Source of the DNA: Brevibacillus_C sp046036945
GTDB taxonomy: Bacteria > Bacillota > Bacilli > Brevibacillales > Brevibacillaceae
DNA: 64,000 nt
Reading direction: 5' to 3'
NCBI RefSeq assembly: GCF_046036945.1
Contig: NZ_JBJQOQ010000021.1
Location: 1 to 64,000, forward strand
The notes below the pieces were generated by a model. It saw nothing but the letters and a program-made list of their open reading frames with translations. It did no database searches and was not told where the DNA came from. Made by a program: the position numbers and the translations under genes. Position 1 is the stretch's first letter. Each line of letters starts with the position of its first letter. Shown one piece after another: positions 1 to 7,280 of the stretch.

Positions 1-56
1 ATTCAGGTTCTAGTGGTGGCAACACCGTGGAGGTTCAAGTCCTCTTGACCGCACCA
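1..56 (+). tRNA. tRNA-Leu(CAG), 5' end outside the window
   Basis: The 3' part of a class II tRNA: the anticodon loop reads TTCAGGT (anticodon CAG), followed by a long variable arm (TGGTGGCAACACC), a canonical T arm with GGTTCAAGTCC, and an encoded CCA end at 54-56. The D arm and 5' acceptor strand lie before base 1. It is the first visible member of a six-tRNA array. Confidence 0.93.
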
Positions 57-66
57 TCTTTCTTTT

Positions 67-142
67 GCGGACGTAGCTCAATTGGTAGAGCGTCGCCTTG
101 CCAAGGCGAAGGTCGCGGGGTCGAGACCCGACGTCCGCTCCA
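67..142 (+). tRNA. tRNA-Gly(GCC)
   Basis: Full cloverleaf of 76 nt. The acceptor GCGGACG pairs with CGTCCGC, the D arm reads GCTCAATTGGTAGAGC, the anticodon loop is TTGCCAA (GCC), and CCA is encoded. The T loop reads GTCGAGA instead of the usual TTCGAGA/TTCGAAT, so position 54 is G, and the 49-65 pair is G-A. The 3' quarter of the gene recurs twice downstream with T at position 65. Either this copy is slightly damaged or it has recombined with the repeats behind it. Confidence 0.88.
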
Positions 143-448
143 GTATTGAAACTGCTGAGGGTCTCTCACCCGTTCCGGGTTCACCCTCGAAGCATTTCAA
201 GAAGCAGCGCTCGGGTACTGCACATCTGGCTGCGCTCCGAAGTAAATCGACGTAGTGTTGGCAGTAAGAAGCGAGACCCGTCGTCCGCTCCATTATTGAA
301 ACTGCTGAGGGTCTCTCACCCGTTCCGGGTTCACCCTCGAAGCATTTCAAGAAGCAGCGCTCGGGTACTGCACATCTGGCTGCGCTCCGAAGTAAATCGA
401 CGTAGTGTTGCCAGTAAGAAGCGAGACCCGTCGTCCGCTCCATTATTA
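122..448 (+). repeat. Tandem 150-bp repeat that includes the 3' tail of tRNA-Gly
   Basis: Two full units (122-271 and 272-421) and a third partial unit (from 422) each begin with the tRNA-Gly 3' tail GAGACCCG(A/T)CGTCCGCTCCA. The rest of each unit is spacer DNA containing a small hairpin (ACCCG-TTC-CGGGT). The units are nearly identical; visible differences are A/T in the T stem, G/T just after CCA, and G/C near the end. The third unit diverges after CCATTATT. The 150-bp period is divisible by three, which opens spurious reading frames on both strands. Confidence 0.92.
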
Positions 449-483
449 AATAGCAAATGGGTCTCTTCCCGTTTAACTTATAA

Positions 484-560
484 GTGCCCTTAGCTCAGCT
501 GGATAGAGCGTTTGACTACGAATCAAAAGGTCGGGAGTTCGAATCTCTCAGGGCACGCCA
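484..560 (+). tRNA. tRNA-Arg(ACG)
   Basis: 77-nt cloverleaf with acceptor GTGCCCT pairing with AGGGCAC, D arm GCTCAGCTGGATAGAGC, anticodon loop CTACGAA (ACG), T arm GGGAGTTCGAATCTCTC and encoded CCA after discriminator G. Confidence 0.96.
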
Positions 561-618
561 TCTATATATTAGCCGACAGTGAGCGTGCTTTGCGTCTCAC
601 GCGTTTTTACCTCTAATT

Positions 619-695
619 CGGGAAGTAGCTCAGCTTGGTAGAGTACTTGGCTTGGGACCAAGGGGTCGCAGGTTCGAATCCTGTCTTCCCGACCA
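619..695 (+). tRNA. tRNA-Pro(TGG)
   Basis: 77-nt cloverleaf starting CGGGAAG and ending CTTCCCG-ACCA. The anticodon loop CTTGGGA gives TGG. The T loop is canonical (GGTTCGAATCC). Confidence 0.96.
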
Positions 696-710
696 TTATG
701 TTTCATAATT

Positions 711-798
711 GCCGGGGTGGCGGAATAGGCAGACGCAACAGACTTAAAATCTGTCGGGAGTTTCTCCCGTACCGGTTCAAGTCCGGTCCTCGGCACCA
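711..798 (+). tRNA. tRNA-Leu(TAA)
   Basis: 88-nt class II tRNA with acceptor GCCGGGG/TCCTCGGC, anticodon loop CTTAAAA (TAA), a long variable arm (CGGGAGTTTCTCCCG) and encoded CCA. Confidence 0.95.
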
Positions 799-804
799 TC
801 ATAT

Positions 805-878
805 GCGGGTGTAGTTCAATGGTAGAACCCCAGCCTTCCAAGCTGGTCGCGTGGGTTCGATTCCCATCACCCGCTCCA
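805..878 (+). tRNA. tRNA-Gly(TCC)
   Basis: 74-nt cloverleaf with acceptor GCGGGTG/CACCCGC, anticodon loop CTTCCAA (TCC), canonical T loop GTTCGAT and encoded CCA. It is the last tRNA of the array, directly before a terminator. Confidence 0.95.
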
Positions 879-890
879 TAAAAGCATGAA

Positions 891-916
891 AACCTTGAGA
901 AATCAAGGTTTTTTTA
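891..916 (+). terminator. Intrinsic terminator of the tRNA array
   Basis: An 8-bp stem AACCTTGA/TCAAGGTT with a GAAA tetraloop is followed by a run of T. It lies 12 nt after the last tRNA. Confidence 0.9.
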
Positions 917-917
917 T

Positions 918-1408
918 TGTATAAGAAAACCCCCAGTGATATATGGGAAATTGAGGAGAGAGATAGGGGGAATTTTACGGGAGTTATGCGAACGAAAAGG
1001 AGTGGAGATCATCGAAGCGGAAGCTTGCGTGAATCATATTCACATGTTGGTGAGTATTCCGCCTAAGTTAAGCGTGTCCGAGTTCATGGGTTACTTAAAA
1101 GGAATACCGATATGGAAACCGTCAATTTTGGTACAGAGGGTACTACGTAGATACAGTAGGCAGAAACAAAAAGGTAATTGAGGAATATATTCGGAACCAA
1201 TTAGTGGAGGACAAGAACTATGAACAGTTAACGATGAAAGAGCTGATCGACCCGTTTACGGGTGAGTCGGTGAAAAAGGGCAGGTAAGGAGCCCCTTTTC
1301 AGGGGCTGCCCGAGGCAACACGCGGTTGGCAGACCTTTGAGGTGCTTGCTTGTAACATGCCCTTATAGGGCTAATGGAAGCCGCCGGCTAAGCCGGTGGT
1401 TATGACTT
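918..1408 (+). mobile_element. Remnant of an IS200/IS605-type element
   Basis: The segment holds a truncated TnpA-like frame (936-1287) and, further on, a right-end-like hairpin CCGCCGGC-TAA-GCCGGTGG at 1381-1399 followed by TTATGAC. That arrangement is typical of the subterminal palindromes of this family. No intact left end is visible: homology starts inside the transposase, a few bases after the tRNA terminator. The element is therefore a dead relic; the exact borders are an estimate. Confidence 0.75.
936..1287 (+). pseudogene. Broken IS200-family transposase (TnpA, Y1 type)
   Basis: TnpA of IS200/IS605 elements is a small HUH-family single-strand transposase. The first open part (936-1181) contains the HUH motif in VNHIHMLV and the following SVSEFMGYLKG. 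After about 1100 homology continues in another frame (RGYYVDTVGRNKKVIEEYI, then MKELIDPFTGESVKKGR), including the Y-I-x-x-Q element with the expected catalytic tyrosine. Between the two parts about 16 residues of the family's usual sequence are missing and the frame is shifted. The N-terminus is also absent. It cannot encode an active enzyme. Confidence 0.82.
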
Positions 1409-1599
1409 GCTTAAGCCTTTTCGGCAGGCGAAAGAGGACTCGGCTCCCTGCATCAGGAAGAAATATAGGAAGCAACTTGAGAATAATACCTAGACTTGAA
1501 AAAATCTGGGTATTTTTTGTGCAATAGGGAGAATACCTGTGGTCTATGTAATACACTCCGGTTAGGGGATAGCCCTGCGGAGTGCTGCGAGGTGTGCCC

Positions 1600-2169
1600 T
1601 TAAAAGATCTTCTTCCTGTCACGCTCCTCTTTTAATATTTCGACAGCCTCCCTGAATCTTTGCGAGTGTACAACTTCCCGCTCGCGAAGGAACCTCAAGC
1701 TGTCCATCAGATCCGGGTCGTCAGTCATGTCAATCAGCCATTGGTAGGTGGCGCGGGCTTTTTCTTCTGCGGCAATATCCTCGTAAAGATCGGCGATCGG
1801 ATCGCCCTTGGCCTGAATGTAGGTCGCGGTCCACGGAACGCCTGCGGCATTGCTGTAGAAGAGGGCGCTGTCGTGGTTGGCAAAATGCGCCCCTAAGCCG
1901 GCCTCCTCCAATTGTTCCGGAGAAGCGTCTTTTGTCAGCTTGTAAACCATCGTCGCGATCATTTCCAGATGGGCGAACTCTTCTGTTCCGATGTCGGTCA
2001 ACAGGCCAATCACCTTGTCAGGAATCGTATAGCGCTGGTTCAGATAACGGAGTGCGGCTGCCAATTCTCCATCTGCACCGCCGTACTGCTCCATCAGAAA
2101 TTTGGCCATCCTGGGGTCACATTTGCTGACGCGAACCGGATATTGCAATTTTTTCTCGTAAATCCACAC
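1600..2169 (-). CDS. cotJC: Spore coat protein CotJC, manganese catalase family
   Basis: 189 residues, the usual CotJC length. CotJC is a spore coat component related to non-haem manganese catalases. The family's ferritin-like four-helix pattern is visible: QYGGADGELAAALRYLNQ near the N-terminus, TDIGTEEFAHLEMIATM near residue 60, and IAAEEKARATYQWLI and REREVVHSQRF in the C-terminal half, supplying Glu and His metal ligands. The start is GTG with AGGAGG about 10 nt upstream. It is the last gene of cotJA-cotJB-cotJC. In Bacillus subtilis the operon is under the mother-cell factor SigE; no SigE promoter could be read with confidence here. Confidence 0.95.
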   Translation of the reverse strand: MWIYEKKLQYPVRVSKCDPRMAKFLMEQYGGADGELAAALRYLNQRYTIPDKVIGLLTDIGTEEFAHLEMIATMVYKLTKDASPEQLEEAGLGAHFANHDSALFYSNAAGVPWTATYIQAKGDPIADLYEDIAAEEKARATYQWLIDMTDDPDLMDSLRFLREREVVHSQRFREAVEILKEERDRKKIF

Positions 2170-2193
2170 GATGTTTTACTCCTCCTTATAGCG

Positions 2194-2469
2194 TTATACT
2201 TGCCAGGGCCAGGGAGTGTCAGTCCATTGCCACGGGAAACCGGAGAAGCTGTGGCCGAAGTTCATCAACGGCCCGTAGCAGGATTCAAATTCATGGACCA
2301 ATCTCCAGCGCTTTTCCGTAAACTGATTGTACTGTTTGACCGCTTGAGCATCCCCTTTGTGGGTGTCAAGGTACAGATTCAGTTCAACCAGGACAAAATC
2401 CAACGCCTGTATTTCCTCCAGCAATTTATAGTACCGCTCGTCAACCTGTCTTTGATCGCTCATTAACAA
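2194..2469 (-). CDS. cotJB: Spore coat protein CotJB
   Basis: 91 residues, typical for CotJB, a small coat or coat-assembly protein made with CotJA and CotJC. Family features are the helical segment LQALDFVLVELNLYLDTH-like (here IQALDFVLVELNLYLDTHK), the central YGPLMNFGHS and the tryptophan-rich end WQWTDTPWPWQV. The gene overlaps the end of cotJA by 7 nt, which suggests translational coupling, and is followed by cotJC after 24 nt. Confidence 0.93.
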   Translation of the reverse strand: MLMSDQRQVDERYYKLLEEIQALDFVLVELNLYLDTHKGDAQAVKQYNQFTEKRWRLVHEFESCYGPLMNFGHSFSGFPWQWTDTPWPWQV

Positions 2470-2690
2470 TCCCTCATTTCTTGAATCGCATTGCGCCCGT
2501 TATACGGACTGAACAATGCGGGCCAGAGTACACCGTTTCTCAAAGCTTCAAAGGGGGAAAATTGCGGTAAATCAGGCGGCTGAAACCCCATATACAGCTG
2601 CGGCGGCGTAGAATACCATTTAACCAACACCGGCGGACAAGGATCGAACGGGCTTACGTACGGTCGCCATGCCTTAAATTGAGAATACAA
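2463..2690 (-). CDS. cotJA: Spore coat associated protein CotJA
   Basis: 75 residues, rich in proline and aromatic residues (KAWRPYVSPFDPCPP, PEALRNGVLWPALFSPY-like), which is characteristic of CotJA. The start is TTG, chosen because AAGGAGG lies 10 nt upstream and no ATG is available in frame. It is first in the cotJABC operon; the upstream 70 bp must carry the promoter. Together with CotJC it is thought to sit in the inner coat. Confidence 0.88.
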   Translation of the reverse strand: MYSQFKAWRPYVSPFDPCPPVLVKWYSTPPQLYMGFQPPDLPQFSPFEALRNGVLWPALFSPYNGRNAIQEMRDC

Positions 2691-2802
2691 GCTTAATTTA
2701 CCTCCTTATCAATAGTCATCTAACCATCCAATACCACTGTACGTTTATCCCTATTTATTTGTGTTGGGTAAAGGCCTATTTACGGGCATTCATCCCGATC
2801 GA

Positions 2803-2844
2803 CAAAAAAATAGCGTCCCGAATGCAGGAGATTCGGGACGCTAT
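2803..2844 (-). terminator. Intrinsic terminator of the histidine kinase gene
   Basis: A perfect 14-bp inverted repeat (ATAGCGTCCCGAAT and its complement) with a 7-nt loop is followed on the minus strand by seven T. It lies 8 nt after the kinase stop codon. Confidence 0.93.
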
Positions 2845-2852
2845 ATGCATGT

Positions 2853-3989
2853 TTATTCCCCGTCCAAATGCGGGATGGTAATCGTAAATTTGGTCGACTC
2901 TGACGATGAGTGGCAGCGGATGGTTCCGTTATGCTTCTCAATAATGTTCTTGCAGATGGATAAACCGATGCCGGTTCCGTTGTCTTTGGTGCTAAAGAAG
3001 GGATGAAACAGCTGCCCCACGATCTCGTCAGGGATTTGCTCGCCGTTGTTTTCTACGACAATCGTCACCTTTTCATCGGTGCAGCCGGAGGTGATGCGTA
3101 TACGCTTGTCCGCTCGCAACTGAACGGCTTCGATCGCATTGTTAAACAGGTTGACCAGGACCTGTTTTAACCCCTCCTGGTAACAGTATAGCGAACAGTC
3201 GTCGATATCCCGCTCAAGGATGATGTTCTCGGCGATCAGCCGTGGCGTGATCAATACCTCAACTTCGTTTAACAGCTGCTTCAGGTCTACTTTTTTAAAT
3301 ACTTCGTCGAGAATTGGTTTCTTGGAGAAGCTGAGAAAGCCGGTGATTTGCCGATGAAGATTGTCGAATTCATGCATGATGACGTGTATGTAGGATTCCA
3401 GATCCTTTTGTCCTTGCGTAGACTCCTGAATCAGCTTCAGGAAACCTTCAATTGCACACAGCGGATTCCGCAATTCGTGTGCCATGTTGGCAGCCAGCTT
3501 GCCTAGTATCGTCAATTTGTCGTTATGTAGATAGGTGATCGTTTCTTCCTTCTGTGTCAATTCTGCATTGACTAATTGTTCAAAATGATAGACGGCCCAG
3601 TAAAGGCTTTCATCAATTGCCTCGCCAATGCGTTTTTCCAGATAAATCGTCTCCTGCTGCGTAAGCGTCAACGAGGGAAGGGCAGGGCGCAGGACATTCC
3701 AAAAAACATTTCGAAACAGTTGGAAACTGCGAAGAATAGAAGAGAGAGGATAGTGCTTGGCACGCAGCCAAACCCCCATGTCGAGCGACCAAGCTTGCAG
3801 TTCGGCTTGAACATCCTCTACGAGAGAACGAGCGATCAAAAGGGTCCGACCCTCGGCAAATTCGATCGGGATCGTAACCTCGATCATTTTTTCTTTCACT
3901 TCATGAAGCCAACGTTTCGTGATGGTAGGATTCAAGGTGATAATTTTCTCCGAGATTTCCTCGAGATTAAGCAAATTAGTGTCGATCAT
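2853..3989 (-). CDS. Soluble sensor histidine kinase, sporulation-kinase type
   Basis: 378 residues with no membrane segment. Residues 1-150 form a helical sensor region of unknown ligand (possibly RsbR-N-like). A coiled segment leads to the H-box MAHELRNPLCAIEGF with phospho-acceptor His171, then a HATPase_c domain with N-box NLFNNAIEA, G1 VENNGEQIPDE and G2 GTGIGLSICKNIIEKHNG. No response regulator gene is adjacent, so it is an orphan kinase like KinA-KinE of the sporulation phosphorelay. The coat operon next to it makes a sporulation link plausible but does not prove it. The ATG start agrees with the family; it is a single-gene unit with its own terminator. Confidence 0.88.
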   Translation of the reverse strand: MIDTNLLNLEEISEKIITLNPTITKRWLHEVKEKMIEVTIPIEFAEGRTLLIARSLVEDVQAELQAWSLDMGVWLRAKHYPLSSILRSFQLFRNVFWNVLRPALPSLTLTQQETIYLEKRIGEAIDESLYWAVYHFEQLVNAELTQKEETITYLHNDKLTILGKLAANMAHELRNPLCAIEGFLKLIQESTQGQKDLESYIHVIMHEFDNLHRQITGFLSFSKKPILDEVFKKVDLKQLLNEVEVLITPRLIAENIILERDIDDCSLYCYQEGLKQVLVNLFNNAIEAVQLRADKRIRITSGCTDEKVTIVVENNGEQIPDEIVGQLFHPFFSTKDNGTGIGLSICKNIIEKHNGTIRCHSSSESTKFTITIPHLDGE

Positions 3990-4187
3990 CGCGTCCTCCC
4001 CCTCATTTATCGTATTAAACCAATTTTATAATTGCAAGAATCTTTCCCGGTTTTTAGTCAAAAATCGTTTTCCAAATTACGACAAAAAATCTCGATTCCC
4101 GCCTGACAACTCTGGAAAAGTCCATTTGGCATGTCCCTCTTAACTATGGCATACAATGAAACAAGCCCAATTTTCCGGGAGGATGGA

Positions 4188-4844
4188 ATGAACGGGGACT
4201 TTTGGATTGCCTTTTTCAATATTTTTGTAATCGACCTGGTATTGAGCGGCGACAATGCCGTCGTCATCGGGATGGCTTGCCGCGGGCTTCCCCCGTTGGA
4301 GCGCAAACGCGCCGTCCAATACGGTACGTTGGGAGCCGTCTTGCTGCGAGTCGTGCTGACTGGGATGGCTACGTGGATGTTGAATATTCCGCTGATCAAG
4401 GCCATCGGGGGTCTTCTTCTGCTCTGGATTGCGATCAAGCTGTTAATCGAAGACGGGGGAGAAACCACGGAAGTCACCTTTAGCCAAACAATGGGACAGG
4501 CGGTCAAAACCATCATTCTGGCTGATTTTGTGATGAGTCTGGACAACGTCCTTGCCGTTGGCGGAGCGGCTCATGGTAATCCATGGTTAGTAGTATTCGG
4601 ACTGGGACTCAGTATTCCTTTATTGATGTGGGGCAGCTCGCTGGTTGCGCGATTGATGAACCGCTTTTCGTTTCTCGTGTACATCGGGTCAGGCATCTTG
4701 GCGTATACGGCCGTAGAAATGCTGCTGGATGATCCGTTTTTCTGGAGGTTTAAGGAAATGATTCCATACTCGACATCCTGGATTCCACAGACGGCAGTCA
4801 TTTTGGTGTTGTTGATCGGAAAGGTGAAGAGGAGATTTGGCTGA
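4188..4844 (+). CDS. TerC/YjbE-family integral membrane protein, probable manganese exporter
   Basis: 218 residues and about seven hydrophobic segments. The two family motifs are visible: VIDLVLSGDNAVVIGMA at the N-terminus and ILADFVMSLDNVLAVGG in the middle, whose acidic residues lie in the membrane. TerC proteins of Bacilli export Mn(II) and serve exoenzyme metalation. The start ATG at 4188 is preceded by GGGAGG; a longer frame from 4131 has no ribosome binding site. A paralogue lies at 59474-60196 with a yybP-ykoY riboswitch; this copy has none in the 200 bp upstream. CATACAAT at 4150 resembles a SigE -10 box, but no -35 was found. Confidence 0.88.
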   Translation: MNGDFWIAFFNIFVIDLVLSGDNAVVIGMACRGLPPLERKRAVQYGTLGAVLLRVVLTGMATWMLNIPLIKAIGGLLLLWIAIKLLIEDGGETTEVTFSQTMGQAVKTIILADFVMSLDNVLAVGGAAHGNPWLVVFGLGLSIPLLMWGSSLVARLMNRFSFLVYIGSGILAYTAVEMLLDDPFFWRFKEMIPYSTSWIPQTAVILVLLIGKVKRRFG

Positions 4845-4941
4845 TCCCAAGGGGCGTTGGACGAACGTCCCTGTTGCATGCAAACAGTCTGCGAAAGGGA
4901 ATACTACCGTGTATGAATCTCGGCAGAAAGGAAAAGGGTGA

Positions 4942-5523
4942 ATGAATTCCGGCATATTGGCGCTGTGGGGAATATGGGATACGCTTTACCACCGTTGTAC
5001 GAGACTGCAGTATGTCGACAAGGGACGAAACATTTTTCGCTACGTATTGCTCCGGTACCAGGGAGAACCGTTGATTACAGCGGATCATCAGGAAATAGTC
5101 CCTGGAGATCTCATCCTCAAACTCCATATCCATAATTATTTGCTGGCAAAGCTGTTTTACGGAATCAATAACGATGTCAAATTGGCGTTGTTGCTGCGCC
5201 GGTACAGTCAGCAGTCGCTCCCGCAGCTGGCACAGCTGCTGGCAGAGCATCCGAGAGCGGCAGAAGTAAAGGGGCTCGTTGGAACCACATTGTTGTATAG
5301 GGGCGTGGAGCCGTTCGGCTTTAACGTCTCTGATGTTCCGATCAATTGGTTTTTTCGTTACAAGCGCTGGTACCTCAAACTCATGCTGAGCATCCTCCAT
5401 CCGGAGGGAAGAAAACGCGTTCGCAAAGGGCAGCAGGAGCCGGCGCTGAAACGGGTCTACATATCAAAAGAAGAACTGCTCCGTCGTTATTTACCGACGG
5501 CGTCAGAGGTAAAGGTGCTATGA
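4942..5523 (+). CDS. YkoP-like protein
   Basis: 193 residues, cytosolic, without clear catalytic motif. It resembles YkoP of Bacillus, whose gene lies next to ykoN, encoding a processive diacylglycerol glucosyltransferase-like enzyme. The same pairing is seen here: the stop codon overlaps the start of the downstream glycosyltransferase gene (ATGA). Visible features are an N-terminal part with LLRYQGEPLITADHQEI followed by a statement-like small beta segment (IVPGDLILKLHIHN), a helical middle, and a basic C-terminus. The function is not established; a role linked to lipid or polysaccharide glycosylation is inferred from the neighbour. ATG start after GAAAGGAAAAGG. Confidence 0.72.
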   Translation: MNSGILALWGIWDTLYHRCTRLQYVDKGRNIFRYVLLRYQGEPLITADHQEIVPGDLILKLHIHNYLLAKLFYGINNDVKLALLLRRYSQQSLPQLAQLLAEHPRAAEVKGLVGTTLLYRGVEPFGFNVSDVPINWFFRYKRWYLKLMLSILHPEGRKRVRKGQQEPALKRVYISKEELLRRYLPTASEVKVL

Positions 5524-6656
5524 AACCATATATTCTCATCTGCACGGAAGAGTGGGCCGGCAGCGGTCACCAGATGGCAGCCCTGTCGCTGCAGCAGGCG
5601 TTTCAAGACAAAGCACCCGAGGCAAATGTACGAGTGGTTGGAGGTTTGGCGACAGCCAGTCCACTCTTGCGCAGCCTCTCCCGTATCACCTACTACAACA
5701 GCTTGCGCAACACGCCTTCGCTATGGCAGCGTATCTACGACAACAGCAATGCCTTAGCCTTGCTTCTGCAAAAACCGCTTGCCGTCTCGTTATCTAAACG
5801 TTTGTACGACAAGCTGATCCGAACAGGGCCAGATGTGGTCATTGCCACCCACGCCTACTGTCTGCCTGCTTTGGCAGAGGCAAAACGAAAACTGGCAAAG
5901 CCGTTCCGCCTGGGGTGCGTTGTCACTGACTTTCACGTCAACCGTTTTTGGGTGCATCCGGCCGTTGATTTTTACCTCGTTGCCCATGAACAAGTAGCAG
6001 AGCAGCTATCCGGGCTGTTTCACGTTGCCCCGGAGAAGATCTACAGCTTCGGTATCCCCATCCGGCCGGCATTTATGACGGCACGACTGCGTCCCAACCA
6101 GGAATGGCGCAATCAGTTGGGGTTGCATCCAGAGCGCTTTACGGTTTTGCTGACGGGCGGGGAAGGGAAATGCAGTAATTTTGAACCGGTGTTGGCCCGT
6201 CTGCTGCACTTTCAGACGCCCCTGCAAATTATCGCGATCACCGGGAAGAATACCGGCCTGCTGGCGCGATTGCAAAAGACGGTCGAAAAAAGCCGTTCTG
6301 CCTTTGGCCATACGGTGCGGATACTCGGATTTGAAGAAGCGATTTGGGAGTGGATGGGTGCGGCAGATGTGATCATTACAAAGCCGGGCGGACTCACCTG
6401 TTCGGAGGCGCTGGCCATGGGCAAGCCGCTTCTCTTGTATCAGCCGCTGCCCGGCCAGGAGAAAAAAAACAGCGCTTTCCTGCGGGCGTGCGGCGTTGCC
6501 GAAGAGGCGCAGTCGCTTGAACAGATCGCTTCTATTCTGGGGGAATGGCAGGCGGAGAGGGAGCGCTGGCAATCAGTTGCCCAGCGAACAGCAAAGCTGG
6601 GGAGAGCGGATTCAGCCTACCAGGCCGCCGAGGAAATCCTCACAAAAATAATGTAA
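5520..6656 (+). CDS. Glycosyltransferase of the MGDG synthase/UgtP-YkoN family
   Basis: 378 residues, a GT-B fold glycosyltransferase of family 28. The N-terminal part has the MGDG-synthase pattern SGHQMAALSLQQAF (GxGHxxAA-like) and VVTDFHVNRFWVHPAVDFYLVA; the C-terminal nucleotide-sugar site is TKPGGLTCSEALAMGKPLLLYQPLPGQE. Relatives transfer glucose or galactose from UDP-sugars to diacylglycerol, or related lipids, at the cytosolic membrane face. It starts in ATGA overlap with the ykoP-like gene, as in the ykoN-ykoP locus. The longer frame beginning at 5346 only reflects read-through over the upstream gene. Confidence 0.85.
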   Translation: MKPYILICTEEWAGSGHQMAALSLQQAFQDKAPEANVRVVGGLATASPLLRSLSRITYYNSLRNTPSLWQRIYDNSNALALLLQKPLAVSLSKRLYDKLIRTGPDVVIATHAYCLPALAEAKRKLAKPFRLGCVVTDFHVNRFWVHPAVDFYLVAHEQVAEQLSGLFHVAPEKIYSFGIPIRPAFMTARLRPNQEWRNQLGLHPERFTVLLTGGEGKCSNFEPVLARLLHFQTPLQIIAITGKNTGLLARLQKTVEKSRSAFGHTVRILGFEEAIWEWMGAADVIITKPGGLTCSEALAMGKPLLLYQPLPGQEKKNSAFLRACGVAEEAQSLEQIASILGEWQAERERWQSVAQRTAKLGRADSAYQAAEEILTKIM

Positions 6657-6733
6657 AAAATTTCAACCTGACTATAACGCATAAATGGCATCCTCTTCGC
6701 AAACAGTATTCTTACAGAGGAGGTGATTGAGAG

Positions 6734-6919
6734 ATGGCTAATAGCAACAACCTTTTGGTACCTCAAGCGAATCAGGCTCTGGATCAACTGAAGTATGAGA
6801 TTGCTCAAGAGTTTGGCGTACAGTTGGGCGCTGACACTACTTCCCGCCAGAACGGAAGTGTCGGGGGAGAAATTACGAAGCGTTTGGTAAGCTTTGCAGA
6901 ACAACAGTTGGCTCGTTAA
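6734..6919 (+). CDS. Alpha/beta-type small acid-soluble spore protein
   Basis: 61 residues. These proteins saturate spore DNA in the forespore, force an A-like conformation and protect it from UV and heat, and are degraded by the GPR protease at germination. The family's signature is complete: KYEIAQEFGV with the GPR cleavage site after Glu, and GADTTSRQNGSVGGEITKRLV. A strong ribosome binding site (GAGGAGGTGAT) precedes the ATG. A near-identical copy follows at 6965. Expression under SigG is expected from the family; a clear SigG promoter was not identified. Confidence 0.96.
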   Translation: MANSNNLLVPQANQALDQLKYEIAQEFGVQLGADTTSRQNGSVGGEITKRLVSFAEQQLAR

Positions 6920-6964
6920 TCAATAGATTACCTTTCATATAACTTATAAAGGAGATGTATGTAA

Positions 6965-7153
6965 ATGGCACGCAGCAACCGTCTGCTCGTATCCCAAGCA
7001 AACCAGGCTTTAGATCAACTGAAGTACGAAATCGCTTCGGAGTTCGGCGTACAATTGGGCGCTGACACCACTTCCCGCCAAAACGGAAGCGTTGGGGGAG
7101 AAATCACCAAGCGCCTGGTTTCTTTCGCTGAACAACAACTTGCCGGCAAATAA
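6965..7153 (+). CDS. Alpha/beta-type small acid-soluble spore protein, tandem copy
   Basis: 62 residues, differing from the preceding SASP in only about five positions (R3, R6, S10, S25 and the last residues), so the two arose by tandem duplication. It keeps the GPR site (YEIASEFGV) and the DNA-binding motif SRQNGSVGGEITKRLV. The ATG follows AAGGAGATGTATGTAA. There is no terminator between the two copies, so they may be co-transcribed; a terminator follows this gene. Confidence 0.96.
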   Translation: MARSNRLLVSQANQALDQLKYEIASEFGVQLGADTTSRQNGSVGGEITKRLVSFAEQQLAGK

Positions 7154-7177
7154 GGACAACCGAATAGCTGGATGAAG

Positions 7178-7209
7178 GGGAAAGCACCTTTGCCGGTGCT
7201 TTTCCTTTT
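7178..7209 (+). terminator. Intrinsic terminator after the SASP pair
   Basis: Stem GGAAAGCACC with GGTGCTTTTCC around a short TTTGCC loop, followed by CTTTTG. It lies 25 nt behind the second SASP gene. Confidence 0.85.
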
Positions 7210-7280
7210 GAAAGAATGGGGGAAATTACCTGAATAAGAAGCTGTTTTTCGAAGACAATATCAGCCAGGAGGCGAAAAAC

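Noticed and set aside
122..448. CRISPR array
   Set aside because: The repeats are 150 bp, contain a tRNA tail, have no unique spacers, and no cas gene is near.
78..493. Long open frames on both strands over the tRNA-Gly region (121 and 131 residues, internally repeated)
   Set aside because: They arise because the 150-bp DNA repeat is divisible by three; they overlap tRNA genes, and their internal repeat is simply the translated DNA repeat.
569..841. 90-residue frame on the minus strand over tRNA-Pro, tRNA-Leu and tRNA-Gly
   Set aside because: It is antisense to three tRNA genes. Such tRNA-antisense frames (GLEPVREKLPTDFKS and similar) are a common annotation artefact.
1371..1622. 83-residue minus-strand frame between the IS relic and cotJC
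   Set aside because: It runs through the IS right-end hairpin, has no ribosome binding site and resembles no protein.
1912..2466. 184-residue plus-strand frame over cotJC/cotJB
   Set aside because: Antisense to two well-conserved coat protein genes, no ribosome binding site, no family resemblance.
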